From NCBI GenBank assembly GCA_034433795.1, contig DAOUAE010000020.1, forward strand, positions 53,865 through 117,864: a stretch of DNA of 64,000 nucleotides, read 5' to 3'. The notes beneath the pieces are model-generated. The model did not search any database. It saw only the letters and a list, made by a program, of their open reading frames with translations, and was not told the DNA's origin. The DNA comes from DAOUAE01 sp034433795. Its GTDB lineage: Bacteria > Chloroflexota > UBA6077 > FW602-bin22 > DAOUAE01. Position numbers and translations under genes: made by a program. Below, one piece after another: positions 8,515 through 16,372 of the stretch; the first letter of the stretch is position 1, and each line of letters opens with the position of its first letter.

Positions 8515-9405
8515 ATGGCAGCGCTGACGTCACCCGCCGACTTCGACGCCTACTGGGCCCAGGTGATGGCCGAACTGGCGGCCCTGCCGCTGGCCCCCGA
8601 ACTCGAGGTGCTCCCCCTCCGCTCGACCGAGTTCGCCACCACCTACGGTCTCAAACTGACCAGTATCGGCCCCTATCGCATCTTCGCCTACTACTGCGTC
8701 CCGCACGGACCCGGCCCCTTTCCGGTGCGCTACCACCTTCCGGGCTACGGCAGCGTGGTCCATATTCCGCCCTACGAGGAGCGCCGGCAGGCGGTCTGCG
8801 TCGCCCTCTGCCACCGGGGACAGCGGCGGTCGGACACCCCGTTTGCCGCCAGCTACCCCGGTCTTCTGACCCACGGCCTCCTCTCGCCCACCACCTATAT
8901 CTATCGGGGCATCGTGGCCGATTGCTGCCGGGTCATCGACTTTCTGCTGACCCGCCCGGAGGTGGACCCCGAGCGCATCGCCCTCGTCGGCGGCGACCTG
9001 GCCCTCTTCACCGCCGCCCTGCGCCCAGCCGTACGGGCGGTGGCGGTGGCCCAGCCGCTCCTCTTCTACGACCTGCCAGCCGTCACCCGCGAGACCAGCG
9101 AGTACCCCTACGAGGAGATCAACGACCTCCTGCGGGCCCATCCGGACCAGGCCCCAGCCGTCTGGACCACGCTGGCCTACTTCGATCCGCTGGCCTTCGC
9201 CCCGCGCATTCGGGCGGCGGTCCTGCTCATGCACGGGGGGCCGGGCGCTCTCTTCTCGCCCGAGCGGGCAGCCCGCCTGCAGGCCGCCCTGGCCGGTCCC
9301 ACCACCCTCTACCAGCGCACCGGCTACGGCTATACCGACCACCAGGCGCTGGAGAGCTGGCTGCAGGAGCGGCTGGCCGCCCGCCCGGCCGGCGAACGGA
9401 CCTGA
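8515..9405 (+). CDS. Degenerate paralogue of the AXE1-like hydrolase, probably non-catalytic
   Basis: 296 residues, ATG at 8515 after AAAGGAGCC. It clearly shares ancestry with the upstream gene: ADFDAYW at the N-terminus, YPGLLTH, IDFLLTRPEVDP, YPYEEIN and TLAYFDPLAF all align. The nucleophile elbow is missing: where the partner has GSSQGG this protein has GGDL, with about four residues deleted. The acid segment LKDDV is replaced by GGPGA, and the CAHD histidine has no clear counterpart (a GYTDH remains). The reading frame is intact and GC use is like the neighbours, so it appears maintained, perhaps as a structural partner, a pseudoenzyme or a binding protein. Confidence 0.82.
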   Translation: MAALTSPADFDAYWAQVMAELAALPLAPELEVLPLRSTEFATTYGLKLTSIGPYRIFAYYCVPHGPGPFPVRYHLPGYGSVVHIPPYEERRQAVCVALCHRGQRRSDTPFAASYPGLLTHGLLSPTTYIYRGIVADCCRVIDFLLTRPEVDPERIALVGGDLALFTAALRPAVRAVAVAQPLLFYDLPAVTRETSEYPYEEINDLLRAHPDQAPAVWTTLAYFDPLAFAPRIRAAVLLMHGGPGALFSPERAARLQAALAGPTTLYQRTGYGYTDHQALESWLQERLAARPAGERT

Positions 9406-9568
9406 CGGCCGCCGGAGACCCCCGCGCTGGCCGGTTGTTCAAGCCGCTCAGTCCGGCCCGGCGATCCGATGGGGGGTAGCGTCCGTGGCCCCTCTGACTG
9501 GCCGGCGCGCACCTCGACCGATCCGCCGGGCACCGGGTCGGGGGAGAGAAGCCGCCGGCACGCCAGGG

Positions 9569-9603
9569 AAAAGGGTGCTGGCCCTGGTCAGGGGCCAGCA
9601 CCC
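9569..9603 (-). terminator. Rho-independent terminator of the glycosidase operon
   Basis: Perfect 12-bp stem (9573-9584 with 9592-9603), 7-nt loop, followed on the reverse strand by TTTT (9569-9572). It lies 14 nt past the stop of the 9618-11537 glycosidase. Confidence 0.88.
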
Positions 9604-9617
9604 GTGCCACCGGCGAC

Positions 9618-11537
9618 CTACTTGGGCATGTTCTTCAGGGCGGTGTAGAGCAGGCGCGGCGACCAGTCGGGGTTCAGCACGCCGAAGATGGCCGTCTCCT
9701 GGGTGTGGTAGTCCTGGAAGGTCCGGAAATTCAGGTTCCAGACGAAGGCCGCCCCGACCCAGGGACGCTCGCGCATCATCTGGAAGCCGCGGACCAGGAA
9801 ATCGGCCGCCTGCTGCTCGGAGAGATGGGTTGTCCACTCGTAGCCGGGCGGCACCGGCGGCTGGGCCGAGGCCCAGTGGTATTCGGTGATCCACATCTGC
9901 CGGCGGTCGCCGTACCTCTCCATAATGGCGTGGAGGTCATCGATCCGGCGGAAATAGAAGCTGGGATGCCCTTTGAAGCCGGGCGTCCCGACCGTGTTGC
10001 GGTCCACCCAGTCGTCGGGGGCGTTGTTGTAGCCGGTGGCGTGGGCCCCGACGGCGTCGGCGATCCGGAGGAAGACCCCTCCCTCGACCTGATACATCTG
10101 GTCGAGGTACCAGGCATCGTCCACCGCGATGGTGGGATCCATCACCCCGGTCGGGGTCAGCGCGCCGGAGACCACGATGGCGTCCGGGTCGGCCTCCTTG
10201 ATCGCCCGGTAGGCCACTTTCAGGAGAGCGATGTATTCGGCCGGATTGATCCGACCGCCGCCCCACTCGCGGCTGAAGTTCTGCTCGTTCCAGATCTCGT
10301 AGGCCTTGACCCGGCCGCGGTAGCGACGGGCCAGTTCGCCCAGGAAGCGCCCGAATTCGTTGTAGTCGTCGGGCGGGCCGTCGATGCCGCGCCCGCCGCG
10401 CGACCAGGCCGGGGCGGTGACCACGCTAAAGAGCAGATTGATCCCCTCCTGCTGAGCCAGATCCACCATCTGGTCGAGGGGGCCGAAGGCGATCTGGCCG
10501 CGCGTCTGCTCGACATCGGCCCACCGGATCTGCTGCTTGACCCAGCCGAAGCCGGCCTCCTTGACCTTCTGGTAGATACGCCGCTGGTCCTGATAGTAGA
10601 GATGCGCCTGGAAGCCGTAGCGCAGGCCGGAGGTCGGCTGCGGGGGAGGATTGATGGCGGGCTGTCCACCGGTGGGAGGTGTCGCGCCCTCGCGCTCGAA
10701 GGCGTCCTTCATGGTGGTCGCCGGGAGCTGCTCCGGCCGGGCGACACCATCTGGACGGCTGTTATCGTACTGGCGGTAGAGAGGGCTGGTCCGGGCCTGG
10801 CTTTCGAGATCGGGCGGCAGGTTCTGGCCGGTGATGATGGCCTTGAGGTAGTCGGCCAGCAGGATCCCCTGGGTCAGCCCGGTTGTCCGGTCGTAGTGCA
10901 TGATCCCGCGCTGGAAGCGCTGGTAGATGAAATTGTGATTGTTGGGGTCAACCTGCGGCCGGCTGGTGGGGATCCCCCACATCTCCAGGTTAAAACCGGG
11001 CAGCAGCCCGGGCTCGCCCCGGCCGGTGGGGAAGACATCACGCAGCGTGACCGTTCCCCGGAAGGTGGTGAGGAAGCCGGGCTGCTGGCCCTGCCAGAGA
11101 TCGGGCGTGTTCTGCTCGACAAAGCGCAGAACCGCCTCGTGATAGCCCGGCGTGCCCGGCGCCGGGGCGCTGCGGACCAGGGCCTCGTCGAAGGCCGGGA
11201 AGGTGGCACCGTTGATGGTTGTGAAGGGCATCAGCCCAGGGTCCAGGACATTGAGGAGCCCCACGCTGCCGTCCGGCTGGAGCTGCATCACCCGGCGCTG
11301 GAAGAACTGGACCCAGGTGCCCATAAACAGGAACTTGCGCGAGACCGGGTAGCCGAAGGTGCGCAGCCCACCCCGGCGCTGAAAGTAGTCCCAGAACTTA
11401 TCGTCGCTGATGCGGAAGCCGGTCTCGGGGAAATAGCGGGGATCGCTGGTGGCTGCCTGACCGGACCGTGGCCAGACGGCAAAAAGCAGACCGCCAACGA
11501 TGAGCAGCAGGAGTCCCCAGCGACAAGCGCGGATCAT
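9618..11537 (-). CDS. Secreted clan-A glycoside hydrolase (GH39/GH5-like) with an N-terminal FGYP domain
   Basis: 639 residues. A hydrophobic signal sequence (about residues 8-21, cleavage near AQA region ~28) directs export. Residues ~35-270 form a domain with FPETGFRISDD and RTFGYPVSRKF segments, of a type I associate with extracytoplasmic proteins of Chloroflexota. A Pro-rich linker (~285-303) leads to a TIM-barrel glycosidase. The acid/base Glu is in EIWNEQN (Glu418) and the candidate nucleophile is in ITEYHW (Glu552), as in clan GH-A. Substrate is not predictable. It is the last gene of the reverse unit, 12 nt after a lipoprotein paralogue of its catalytic domain. Confidence 0.85.
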   Translation of the reverse strand: MIRACRWGLLLLIVGGLLFAVWPRSGQAATSDPRYFPETGFRISDDKFWDYFQRRGGLRTFGYPVSRKFLFMGTWVQFFQRRVMQLQPDGSVGLLNVLDPGLMPFTTINGATFPAFDEALVRSAPAPGTPGYHEAVLRFVEQNTPDLWQGQQPGFLTTFRGTVTLRDVFPTGRGEPGLLPGFNLEMWGIPTSRPQVDPNNHNFIYQRFQRGIMHYDRTTGLTQGILLADYLKAIITGQNLPPDLESQARTSPLYRQYDNSRPDGVARPEQLPATTMKDAFEREGATPPTGGQPAINPPPQPTSGLRYGFQAHLYYQDQRRIYQKVKEAGFGWVKQQIRWADVEQTRGQIAFGPLDQMVDLAQQEGINLLFSVVTAPAWSRGGRGIDGPPDDYNEFGRFLGELARRYRGRVKAYEIWNEQNFSREWGGGRINPAEYIALLKVAYRAIKEADPDAIVVSGALTPTGVMDPTIAVDDAWYLDQMYQVEGGVFLRIADAVGAHATGYNNAPDDWVDRNTVGTPGFKGHPSFYFRRIDDLHAIMERYGDRRQMWITEYHWASAQPPVPPGYEWTTHLSEQQAADFLVRGFQMMRERPWVGAAFVWNLNFRTFQDYHTQETAIFGVLNPDWSPRLLYTALKNMPK

Positions 11538-11549
11538 CTCTCCCCTTTC

Positions 11550-12713
11550 TCAGGATTTTGGCAGACGCTGGAGCGCCCGGTAGGCCGGACGTGGTGTGCC
11601 ATCAGTCTCGGTGATGGCCCAGTAGTACTGCTCGTGGTCCCTGGTCCAGGTTGGGCTGGCGATGTAGATCACGGTCATCACCCCGATCCAGGGCCGCCAG
11701 TGCTGAGCGGCGTACTGGAAGGCCCGCACCAGATAGTCGGCCTTCTCCTCCTCGGTGACCGCGTGCCAGGCGTAGGGTGAGCCAGGCCGGGTGTCGCTGG
11801 TCCAGCCCATCTCCAGGACCGCCACCTGTTTCTGGGCATCGCCGAACTCCACCATAATCGCCCGCAGGTCCTCCACATGGCGGAAGCAGTAGATGCGCCC
11901 AACACCGGGCTCACCGTGGTTGTAGCGGGGGTTCACCGCCACCTCATCGGGGCTCATCTCCGGTGGAGCCTTATAGCCGGCGGCGTGAACCCCCAGCACG
12001 TCGCAGAAGTCCCGCGCCCCGGCCTGGTACATCCGGCGGAGAAAATCGGTGTCGGGCATGGCGACGGCCCCGGAGGCCGTGGTCGGCGCCAGCCCGGCGC
12101 TGATGACGATGGCCTGCGGATCGGCCTTCTTGATCGCCTGATAGGCCAGGCGGAGCATGGCCACGTACTCGGTGGGATTGGGGGGGCGGTTCCCCCATTC
12201 GCGGGCCAGATTGGGTTCGTTCCAGATCTCGTAGGCCTGGATCCGCCCCCGGTAGCGCGTGGCCAGGGCGGTGAGAAAATCGGCGAAGTCCTCCAGCCGG
12301 TCCGGCGGGCCGACCCCTGGAAAGAGGGTATCGCTCCGGCTCCACCGGGGCTGGTTGTCCACCCGCGCCAGGATCTTCAGGCCGTAGCGCTCGGCCAGAG
12401 CCACCAGCCGGTCCGGCTCCTGCCACTCGAACGTCCCCTTCCGATGGGGCTCGATGTAGCGCCATTCGAACTGCTGCTTGATCCAGGTGAACCCCATCTC
12501 TTTGACGAGACGGAGATCACGTTCGGCCTGCGGGCTGCCCCAGAGAAAGACGTGGACCGCGTAGTCCGGGCTGCGCATCGGACCGGCTGCAGCGGGCGTC
12601 GGGGTGGGAGACGGCGTCGGGCGCGGGGAAGGCGTGGGCTGCGGTCCGGCGCAGGCGGCAAACAGCGAGAGACCAAACCCGGCCATCAGACGCAGAAAGT
12701 GAGACCGTCGCAC
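11550..12713 (-). CDS. Lipoprotein clan-A glycoside hydrolase (GH39/GH5-like)
   Basis: 387 residues from a GTG at 12713, chosen because it follows GGGAAGAGAG and gives a compact lipoprotein signal: two Arg, a hydrophobic stretch, then LFAAC with lipobox Cys21. An upstream in-frame ATG at 12770 would add 19 residues before the signal. A Pro/Thr tether (~23-44) is followed by a catalytic domain paralogous to that of the next gene: EIWNEPN (Glu166) and VLEMGW (Glu301) are the two catalytic glutamates. It lacks the FGYP domain. It is probably displayed on the outer face of the membrane. Confidence 0.83.
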   Translation of the reverse strand: MRRSHFLRLMAGFGLSLFAACAGPQPTPSPRPTPSPTPTPAAAGPMRSPDYAVHVFLWGSPQAERDLRLVKEMGFTWIKQQFEWRYIEPHRKGTFEWQEPDRLVALAERYGLKILARVDNQPRWSRSDTLFPGVGPPDRLEDFADFLTALATRYRGRIQAYEIWNEPNLAREWGNRPPNPTEYVAMLRLAYQAIKKADPQAIVISAGLAPTTASGAVAMPDTDFLRRMYQAGARDFCDVLGVHAAGYKAPPEMSPDEVAVNPRYNHGEPGVGRIYCFRHVEDLRAIMVEFGDAQKQVAVLEMGWTSDTRPGSPYAWHAVTEEEKADYLVRAFQYAAQHWRPWIGVMTVIYIASPTWTRDHEQYYWAITETDGTPRPAYRALQRLPKS

Positions 12714-12810
12714 AGGCGCTCTCTTCCCTGTTGCTTCGAGCAGCGTTCGGCCAACCGGCGTCGGGATCATACCAGCGCCGGGGCGGTCCCGGCATAGTAC
12801 TTTCGGGGAC

Positions 12811-13833
12811 CTAGAGCACGACCGGCGCCCCCTGGCGAGCGGCGGTGTAGAAGGCGAAGCCGACCTCCAGGTTGCGGACGGCATCATCCACCGTCGCCAC
12901 CGGCGGCACCGCCTCCTGAAGCACCGTCGCCAGGTGGTCGACGACCGAGACCGGGCCCGTCGGCGGGGCCGTCAGCAACCAGCCGGCCAGATCGAACCGT
13001 CCGGCGACGGCCAGTTTACCGCTGAGAGTCGGGTCGTAGACGATCTGGCCCTCCTGGCCGAGGATCTGAACCTGCGAGAGGGAGCCGCCGGGCGGAGCCG
13101 TCCAGGTGTCCTCGACGGTCGCCTGGACGCCCCGGTGGAAGGTCAGCAGGGCCACCCCGTAATCCTCGAAGGCCAGATCGCGGTGCTTGAGAGTGGCCAC
13201 GACGCCGCTGACGCTGGCCACCTCGTCCTGGAGGAGCCAGCGCAGGAAGTCGATATGGTAGATGGCGTGGTCAAGCCAGCCCCCGGCCGGGGCCCTGGTC
13301 GGGTCGAGCCACCAGGTCGGCCCGCGCTCGCCGGGCCAGGGCTGGGTCGGGAGAGGCGCCCGGAGGATCGTCAGCGCCGAGAGCACCGGGCCGATGCGGC
13401 CAGCCGCCACCCATTCCTGGATCGCCCGGTAGACCGGGTTCAGACGCCAGGCCGACTCGTAGGAGATGAAGTGGACGCCGGCCTGGCGGACCGCCTCGCG
13501 GATGGTCCGAGCCTCGGCCGTGGTCATCGCGATAGGCTTGACGCTGACGATATGTTTGCCCGCCGCCGCCGCTGCCCGGCAGAGGGCGGCGTTCTCGCTG
13601 GTCGGACAGGCGGTCAGAACGATCTCCACCTCCTCGCGCGTCACCACCGCCTGGTAGTCGGTGGTGACGAAGGGGATATGGTAGCGCTGGGCCAGGGCCT
13701 CAGCCTTAGCCCGGTCGCGATGGGCCAGAGCCACCACCTGGGCCCGCTGGCTGCGCTGCAGGGCCTCCAGCTCCCCCAGGCCCATATACCAGTGGTCGAG
13801 ACCAGCGATCGCCACACCGAGTTTGTCCGGCAT
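12811..13833 (-). CDS. Gfo/Idh/MocA family oxidoreductase
   Basis: 340 residues from the ATG at 13833, preceded by AGGGGGAT. The N-terminal Rossmann fold has GVAIAGLDHWYMG as its dinucleotide loop. The sugar-dehydrogenase signature appears as KHIVSVKPIAMT, where the usual EKP is VKP but the catalytic-region Lys is kept. A GGWLDHAIYHIDFLRWL segment provides the catalytic His-x3-His. It probably oxidises or reduces a sugar or cyclitol with NAD(P). It lies 48 nt after the RraA-like gene and just upstream of two glycosidases, which suggests carbohydrate catabolism. Confidence 0.88.
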   Translation of the reverse strand: MPDKLGVAIAGLDHWYMGLGELEALQRSQRAQVVALAHRDRAKAEALAQRYHIPFVTTDYQAVVTREEVEIVLTACPTSENAALCRAAAAAGKHIVSVKPIAMTTAEARTIREAVRQAGVHFISYESAWRLNPVYRAIQEWVAAGRIGPVLSALTILRAPLPTQPWPGERGPTWWLDPTRAPAGGWLDHAIYHIDFLRWLLQDEVASVSGVVATLKHRDLAFEDYGVALLTFHRGVQATVEDTWTAPPGGSLSQVQILGQEGQIVYDPTLSGKLAVAGRFDLAGWLLTAPPTGPVSVVDHLATVLQEAVPPVATVDDAVRNLEVGFAFYTAARQGAPVVL

Positions 13834-13881
13834 CAGTATCCCCCTGCTGACGCGTGCGACATTAAAGTCCGGGCGAACCAC

Positions 13882-14601
13882 TCAGCCGCCGGACGAGCGC
13901 TGGCGGCTGGCCTCGTACTCCCGTCGGATCGCCTCCCCCGGCGGGTAGACGCCGATGATCGAGCGGCCCTCGAGCAGTTTCTGGCGGAGGAAGACCTCCA
14001 GTTCCTCCGCCTCGCGGGCGACCCGCGCCACCTCGGCCGCCCAGGCCTGGGGAATCACACAGACACCATCGTCATCGCCCAGGATGAGATCGCCGGGCTG
14101 GACCAGGGCGCCGGCGCAATGGACCGGGACGTTGTACTCGACCGGCAGGAGCGGGCTGGGTGGGCCGACCACCCCACGGGCGAAGATCGGCAGGTCCATC
14201 TGCTGCAGGAACGGGAAGTCACGCACGGCCCCGTCGACCACCAGGCCGGCCGCGCCCTTCACCTGGATCCGGGTCGCCATCACGTCGCCCAGGTGACCGC
14301 CATCGGTCCGGCCAAGGGCGTCCACCACCAGCACGTCACCGGGCTGCAGGAACTCGATCGCCTCCAGGCTCGGCAGCGTGGCGGCGCGGAGACGCTCGGC
14401 CAGATCGGGCCGGGTGGGGACGTAGCGCAGGGTGACGGCCACGCCGAGGAGACGCCGCCCGGGCAGCAGCGGACGCAGACCGACACAGTAATGATTGGGG
14501 ACGCCGAAGCGGGTTAGCGCCCCGCTGGCGGCCGCCGAACTCACCTCCTGAAGCGCCTCCAGCAGGGCGGGGGCGGGACGCTGAAAGGGAGCGGCCGACA
14601 T
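13882..14601 (-). CDS. RraA-family protein (HMG/CHA aldolase-like)
   Basis: 239 residues from the ATG at 14601 after GAAAGGAGTCGCG. The family signature is present: ALGRTDGGHLGDVMATRIQVKGAA then LVVDGAVRDFP, which includes the Gly-rich and Arg/Asp metal-binding residues of the class II pyruvate aldolases (4-hydroxy-4-methyl-2-oxoglutarate type), followed by GDLILGDDDGVCVIP. It is longer than E. coli RraA (161 aa) and keeps the aldolase Arg-Asp, so a lyase or decarboxylase role is more likely than RNase E inhibition. First gene of a unit with the Gfo/Idh/MocA oxidoreductase. Confidence 0.87.
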   Translation of the reverse strand: MSAAPFQRPAPALLEALQEVSSAAASGALTRFGVPNHYCVGLRPLLPGRRLLGVAVTLRYVPTRPDLAERLRAATLPSLEAIEFLQPGDVLVVDALGRTDGGHLGDVMATRIQVKGAAGLVVDGAVRDFPFLQQMDLPIFARGVVGPPSPLLPVEYNVPVHCAGALVQPGDLILGDDDGVCVIPQAWAAEVARVAREAEELEVFLRQKLLEGRSIIGVYPPGEAIRREYEASRQRSSGG

Positions 14602-14646
14602 CGCGACTCCTTTCGGTGCGATTCTCCGGGGTCGTGTGGCGGTAGC

Positions 14647-14676
14647 ACTATAGCACAGCCGGCCGGGCCAGCGCAA
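14647..14676 (-). promoter_or_regulatory. Promoter of the RraA-oxidoreductase operon
   Basis: On the reverse strand TTGCGC (14671-14676), 18-nt spacer, TATAGT (14647-14652). The predicted start is near 14640, 39 nt upstream of the RraA-like ATG. Confidence 0.65.
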
Positions 14677-14756
14677 GGGCCGACCGCAGTCCCCCCAGGG
14701 GCCGGCCTCCGAATGTTCGCCACACGGGAGCCTTTGCCTATCCGAATTTTTCCACG

Positions 14757-15131
14757 ATGACACCACCTGATCTGTTTGGTACTGTGAACTCAGGCCGATC
14801 GGGGCCTCAGACGGCGGTCGGCCAATCCGGAATAAGGAGCCATCCTGAGGAGCATCGGCAAGCCACCAACCTCGCTGATGAAGAGGCCATCTACCGGGAG
14901 GTCCAGGCTTTTGCCGCAGCCTGGCGCCAGGGTGATCCCCAAGCCCTGGCCGGATGCTCCACCGAGGATGCGGTCCGGGTCGGAGCCTTCGGGGATATTC
15001 AGCACGGCCAGGCCGACATCGAGGCCGCCTCTGACCGGCCTCCCTACGACAGGTTGCTGGGGACTACCTTCCGGCCGGAAGGGAGCTCGATCCGCCTGCT
15101 CAGCGCCGACCTGGCCGTCTGGGTTGGATGA
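14757..15131 (+). pseudogene. Truncated SnoaL/DUF4440-like (NTF2-fold) protein
   Basis: 124 codons. The segment EEAIYREVQAFAAAWRQGDPQAL followed by a GDIQHGQADIEAA stretch matches the start of NTF2-fold SgcJ/DUF4440-type proteins. In that family the domain continues with two or three more beta strands after the LAVW-like strand, but here a TGA follows at LAVWVG. The first ~38 residues show no family features and the true start is uncertain. No intact 3' half is found downstream. I read it as a decayed or C-terminally truncated gene. Confidence 0.5.
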
Positions 15132-15240
15132 TCGAGCGGACGCTGGCCTGATTCACGCGCAACCCGCCGGTTGAGGAACGATGGCGAGTTCGGGCGGTGT
15201 GTCCTGCCGCCTCCCTCTCTATGGCCCTCTGAACGCGCTC

Positions 15241-15663
15241 TCAGGGCTGACGATCGCTGGCCTCTCCAAAGAAGCGGGTCTGGAGCGGCACCACCTCCCG
15301 GAGGCGCTCGAAATCGGCGTCGGCATGCCAGAGCGGGATCCCCGCCTGCAGCGCCGCCTGGGCGATGAGGAGATCCGGCAGCGCCACCAGAATCCCCCGC
15401 TGCCGGAGGCGAAACCCCAATCGGGCCGCCTCCAGCCAGAGGGCCGGGGTGAGCGCGACCTCCTCCAGGCCCAGCAGTCTCTCGGCCAGCCGAGCAAAGG
15501 CCGCCTCATCCCGCGCCCCCACCAGAAGCTCCGCCCGCACCACCCAGCAGGTGACCACCACCCCCGTCGCCAGCGCCTGATCCACCACCGCCCGCAGCGA
15601 TGGGTCCCCTGCGGCCCGCAGATAGCGAATCCAGACCGAGGTGTCCAGGAGCACCCGGCTCAC
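15241..15663 (-). CDS. vapC: VapC-type PIN-domain toxin
   Basis: 140 residues, GTG start at 15663 overlapping the antitoxin stop (GTGA). PIN-domain acidic residues are visible: LLDTSVWI (first Asp), an RAELLVG Glu, LPDLLIAQAA (third acidic residue) and HADADFE (fourth). PIN toxins cleave specific RNAs, commonly tRNA or rRNA, using Mg2+. The cognate antitoxin is directly upstream, the usual order for VapBC. Nearest RNA gene is tRNA-Arg at 16259, although physical linkage says nothing about the target. Confidence 0.9.
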   Translation of the reverse strand: MSRVLLDTSVWIRYLRAAGDPSLRAVVDQALATGVVVTCWVVRAELLVGARDEAAFARLAERLLGLEEVALTPALWLEAARLGFRLRQRGILVALPDLLIAQAALQAGIPLWHADADFERLREVVPLQTRFFGEASDRQP

Positions 15664-15881
15664 GAGGCCTCCAGCCCGGCCCGCCGCCAGCCCTGCAGCT
15701 CATCCGGCGTCATGTCGACCACATCCGTCCCGGCCAGCTCCCGCAACGCCTCCTGGTTATGCCGCCGCACGAATTCTCTCAGGGCCAGCTCGATCACCTG
15801 CCGCCGCCGCAGCCGGCCTCCAGCCGCCTGCAGCGCGGCCTGCAGGAGCGCCGGGTCCAGGGTCACCGAAAAGCGCGGCAC
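15660..15881 (-). CDS. vapB: VapB-type ribbon-helix-helix antitoxin
   Basis: 73 residues from the GTG at 15881, selected because a very strong AAGGAGG site lies 7 nt upstream; the in-frame ATG at 15914 adds an unstructured tail. The N-terminal strand (RFSVTLDPALLQAALQAAG) and following helix form an RHH DNA-binding domain. The C-terminal VVDMTPDELQGWRRAG is the acidic/helical toxin-binding region. It neutralises VapC and should repress the operon through the inverted repeat near its promoter. Confidence 0.85.
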   Translation of the reverse strand: MPRFSVTLDPALLQAALQAAGGRLRRRQVIELALREFVRRHNQEALRELAGTDVVDMTPDELQGWRRAGLEAS

Positions 15882-15902
15882 GCTCTCCCTCCTTGCACCA
15901 GG

Positions 15903-15938
15903 AATATACACCATAGTGACGCACCATGTCTACGGTGC
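15903..15938 (-). promoter_or_regulatory. VapBC promoter with overlapping inverted-repeat operator
   Basis: Reverse strand TAGACA (15927-15932), 18-nt spacer, TATATT (15903-15908), predicted start near 15897. An inverted repeat GCACC-N8-GGTGC (15921-15938) covers the -35 box, a plausible binding site for the RHH antitoxin. Confidence 0.6.
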
Positions 15939-16215
15939 AGTTGCGCCGATCCTCCGAAAGGAGGCCGACGGGACATAGCTCTCCCCGGTCAGGGTGAAGG
16001 GCTCAGCGCCGATGGTGCCCCCGGGGAAATGCGCCGTTCGCCACGGTCGCCGGGGAGGGGCCTGGGCCATAGGGAGGAGATTCCCGAGACTCCGATGATG
16101 ATTGCTCACGAGGGCTACCCCGCTCGCACGGGCACGAGGCTCCGTCCGCCCCGACTCCCCGCCTCCTTTCCAGGCCGTTGCTCGCGATCCGGCTGCTCCG
16201 CCCGGTGTTCGCCTC
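15939..16215. other. Non-coding stretch with a 5S-rRNA-like segment
   Basis: No convincing gene is seen in this ~280-nt gap between vapB and tRNA-Arg. A short hairpin CTCC-GAAA-GGAG lies just before it (15951-15962). Positions 15989-16016 resemble the loop-B/helix-III side of 5S rRNA, with an exact 15-base match to the CTCAGCGCCGATGGT consensus. The remaining 5S helices could not be assembled, so it may be chance or a relic. Confidence 0.3.
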
Positions 16216-16245
16216 TTGCCTGAGCGGAGCCGACCACGGTATAAT
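16216..16245 (+). promoter_or_regulatory. Promoter of tRNA-Arg
   Basis: TTGCCT (16216-16221), 18-nt spacer, perfect TATAAT (16240-16245). The predicted start near 16252 lies 7 nt before the mature tRNA 5' end. Confidence 0.82.
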
Positions 16246-16258
16246 TACAACCGCAGGA

Positions 16259-16330
16259 GCCCCCGTAGCTCAGGGGATAGAGCACTGGCCTCCGGAGCCA
16301 GGCGCGCAGGTTCGAGTCCTGCCGGGGGTA
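16259..16330 (+). tRNA. tRNA-Arg (anticodon CCG)
   Basis: Full cloverleaf by eye. The acceptor stem GCCCCCG/CGGGGGT has a G-U first pair. The D stem is GCTC/GAGC, the anticodon stem CTGGC/GCCAG with loop CTCCGGA (anticodon CCG, reads CGG), and the T stem GCAGG/CCTGC with loop TTCGAGT. CCA is not encoded. It has its own promoter and terminator. Confidence 0.95.
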
Positions 16331-16335
16331 CCGCA

Positions 16336-16372
16336 CCGTCCGGCCACGGCGGCCGTGGCCGGACGGTTTTTT
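16336..16372 (+). terminator. Rho-independent terminator of tRNA-Arg
   Basis: Perfect 14-bp stem (16336-16349 with 16353-16366), 3-nt loop, then T6 (16367-16372), 5 nt after the tRNA 3' end. Confidence 0.95.

Noticed and set aside
9705..11780. 691-codon forward frame opposite the glycosidases
   Set aside because: Antisense of a protein with signal peptide and both catalytic Glu motifs; the forward text has no ribosome-binding site or motif.
15945..16100. Possible riboswitch upstream of tRNA-Arg
   Set aside because: A GAAA-capped hairpin and several G-rich segments are present, but no known riboswitch consensus fits and no gene follows directly in the forward direction except the tRNA.
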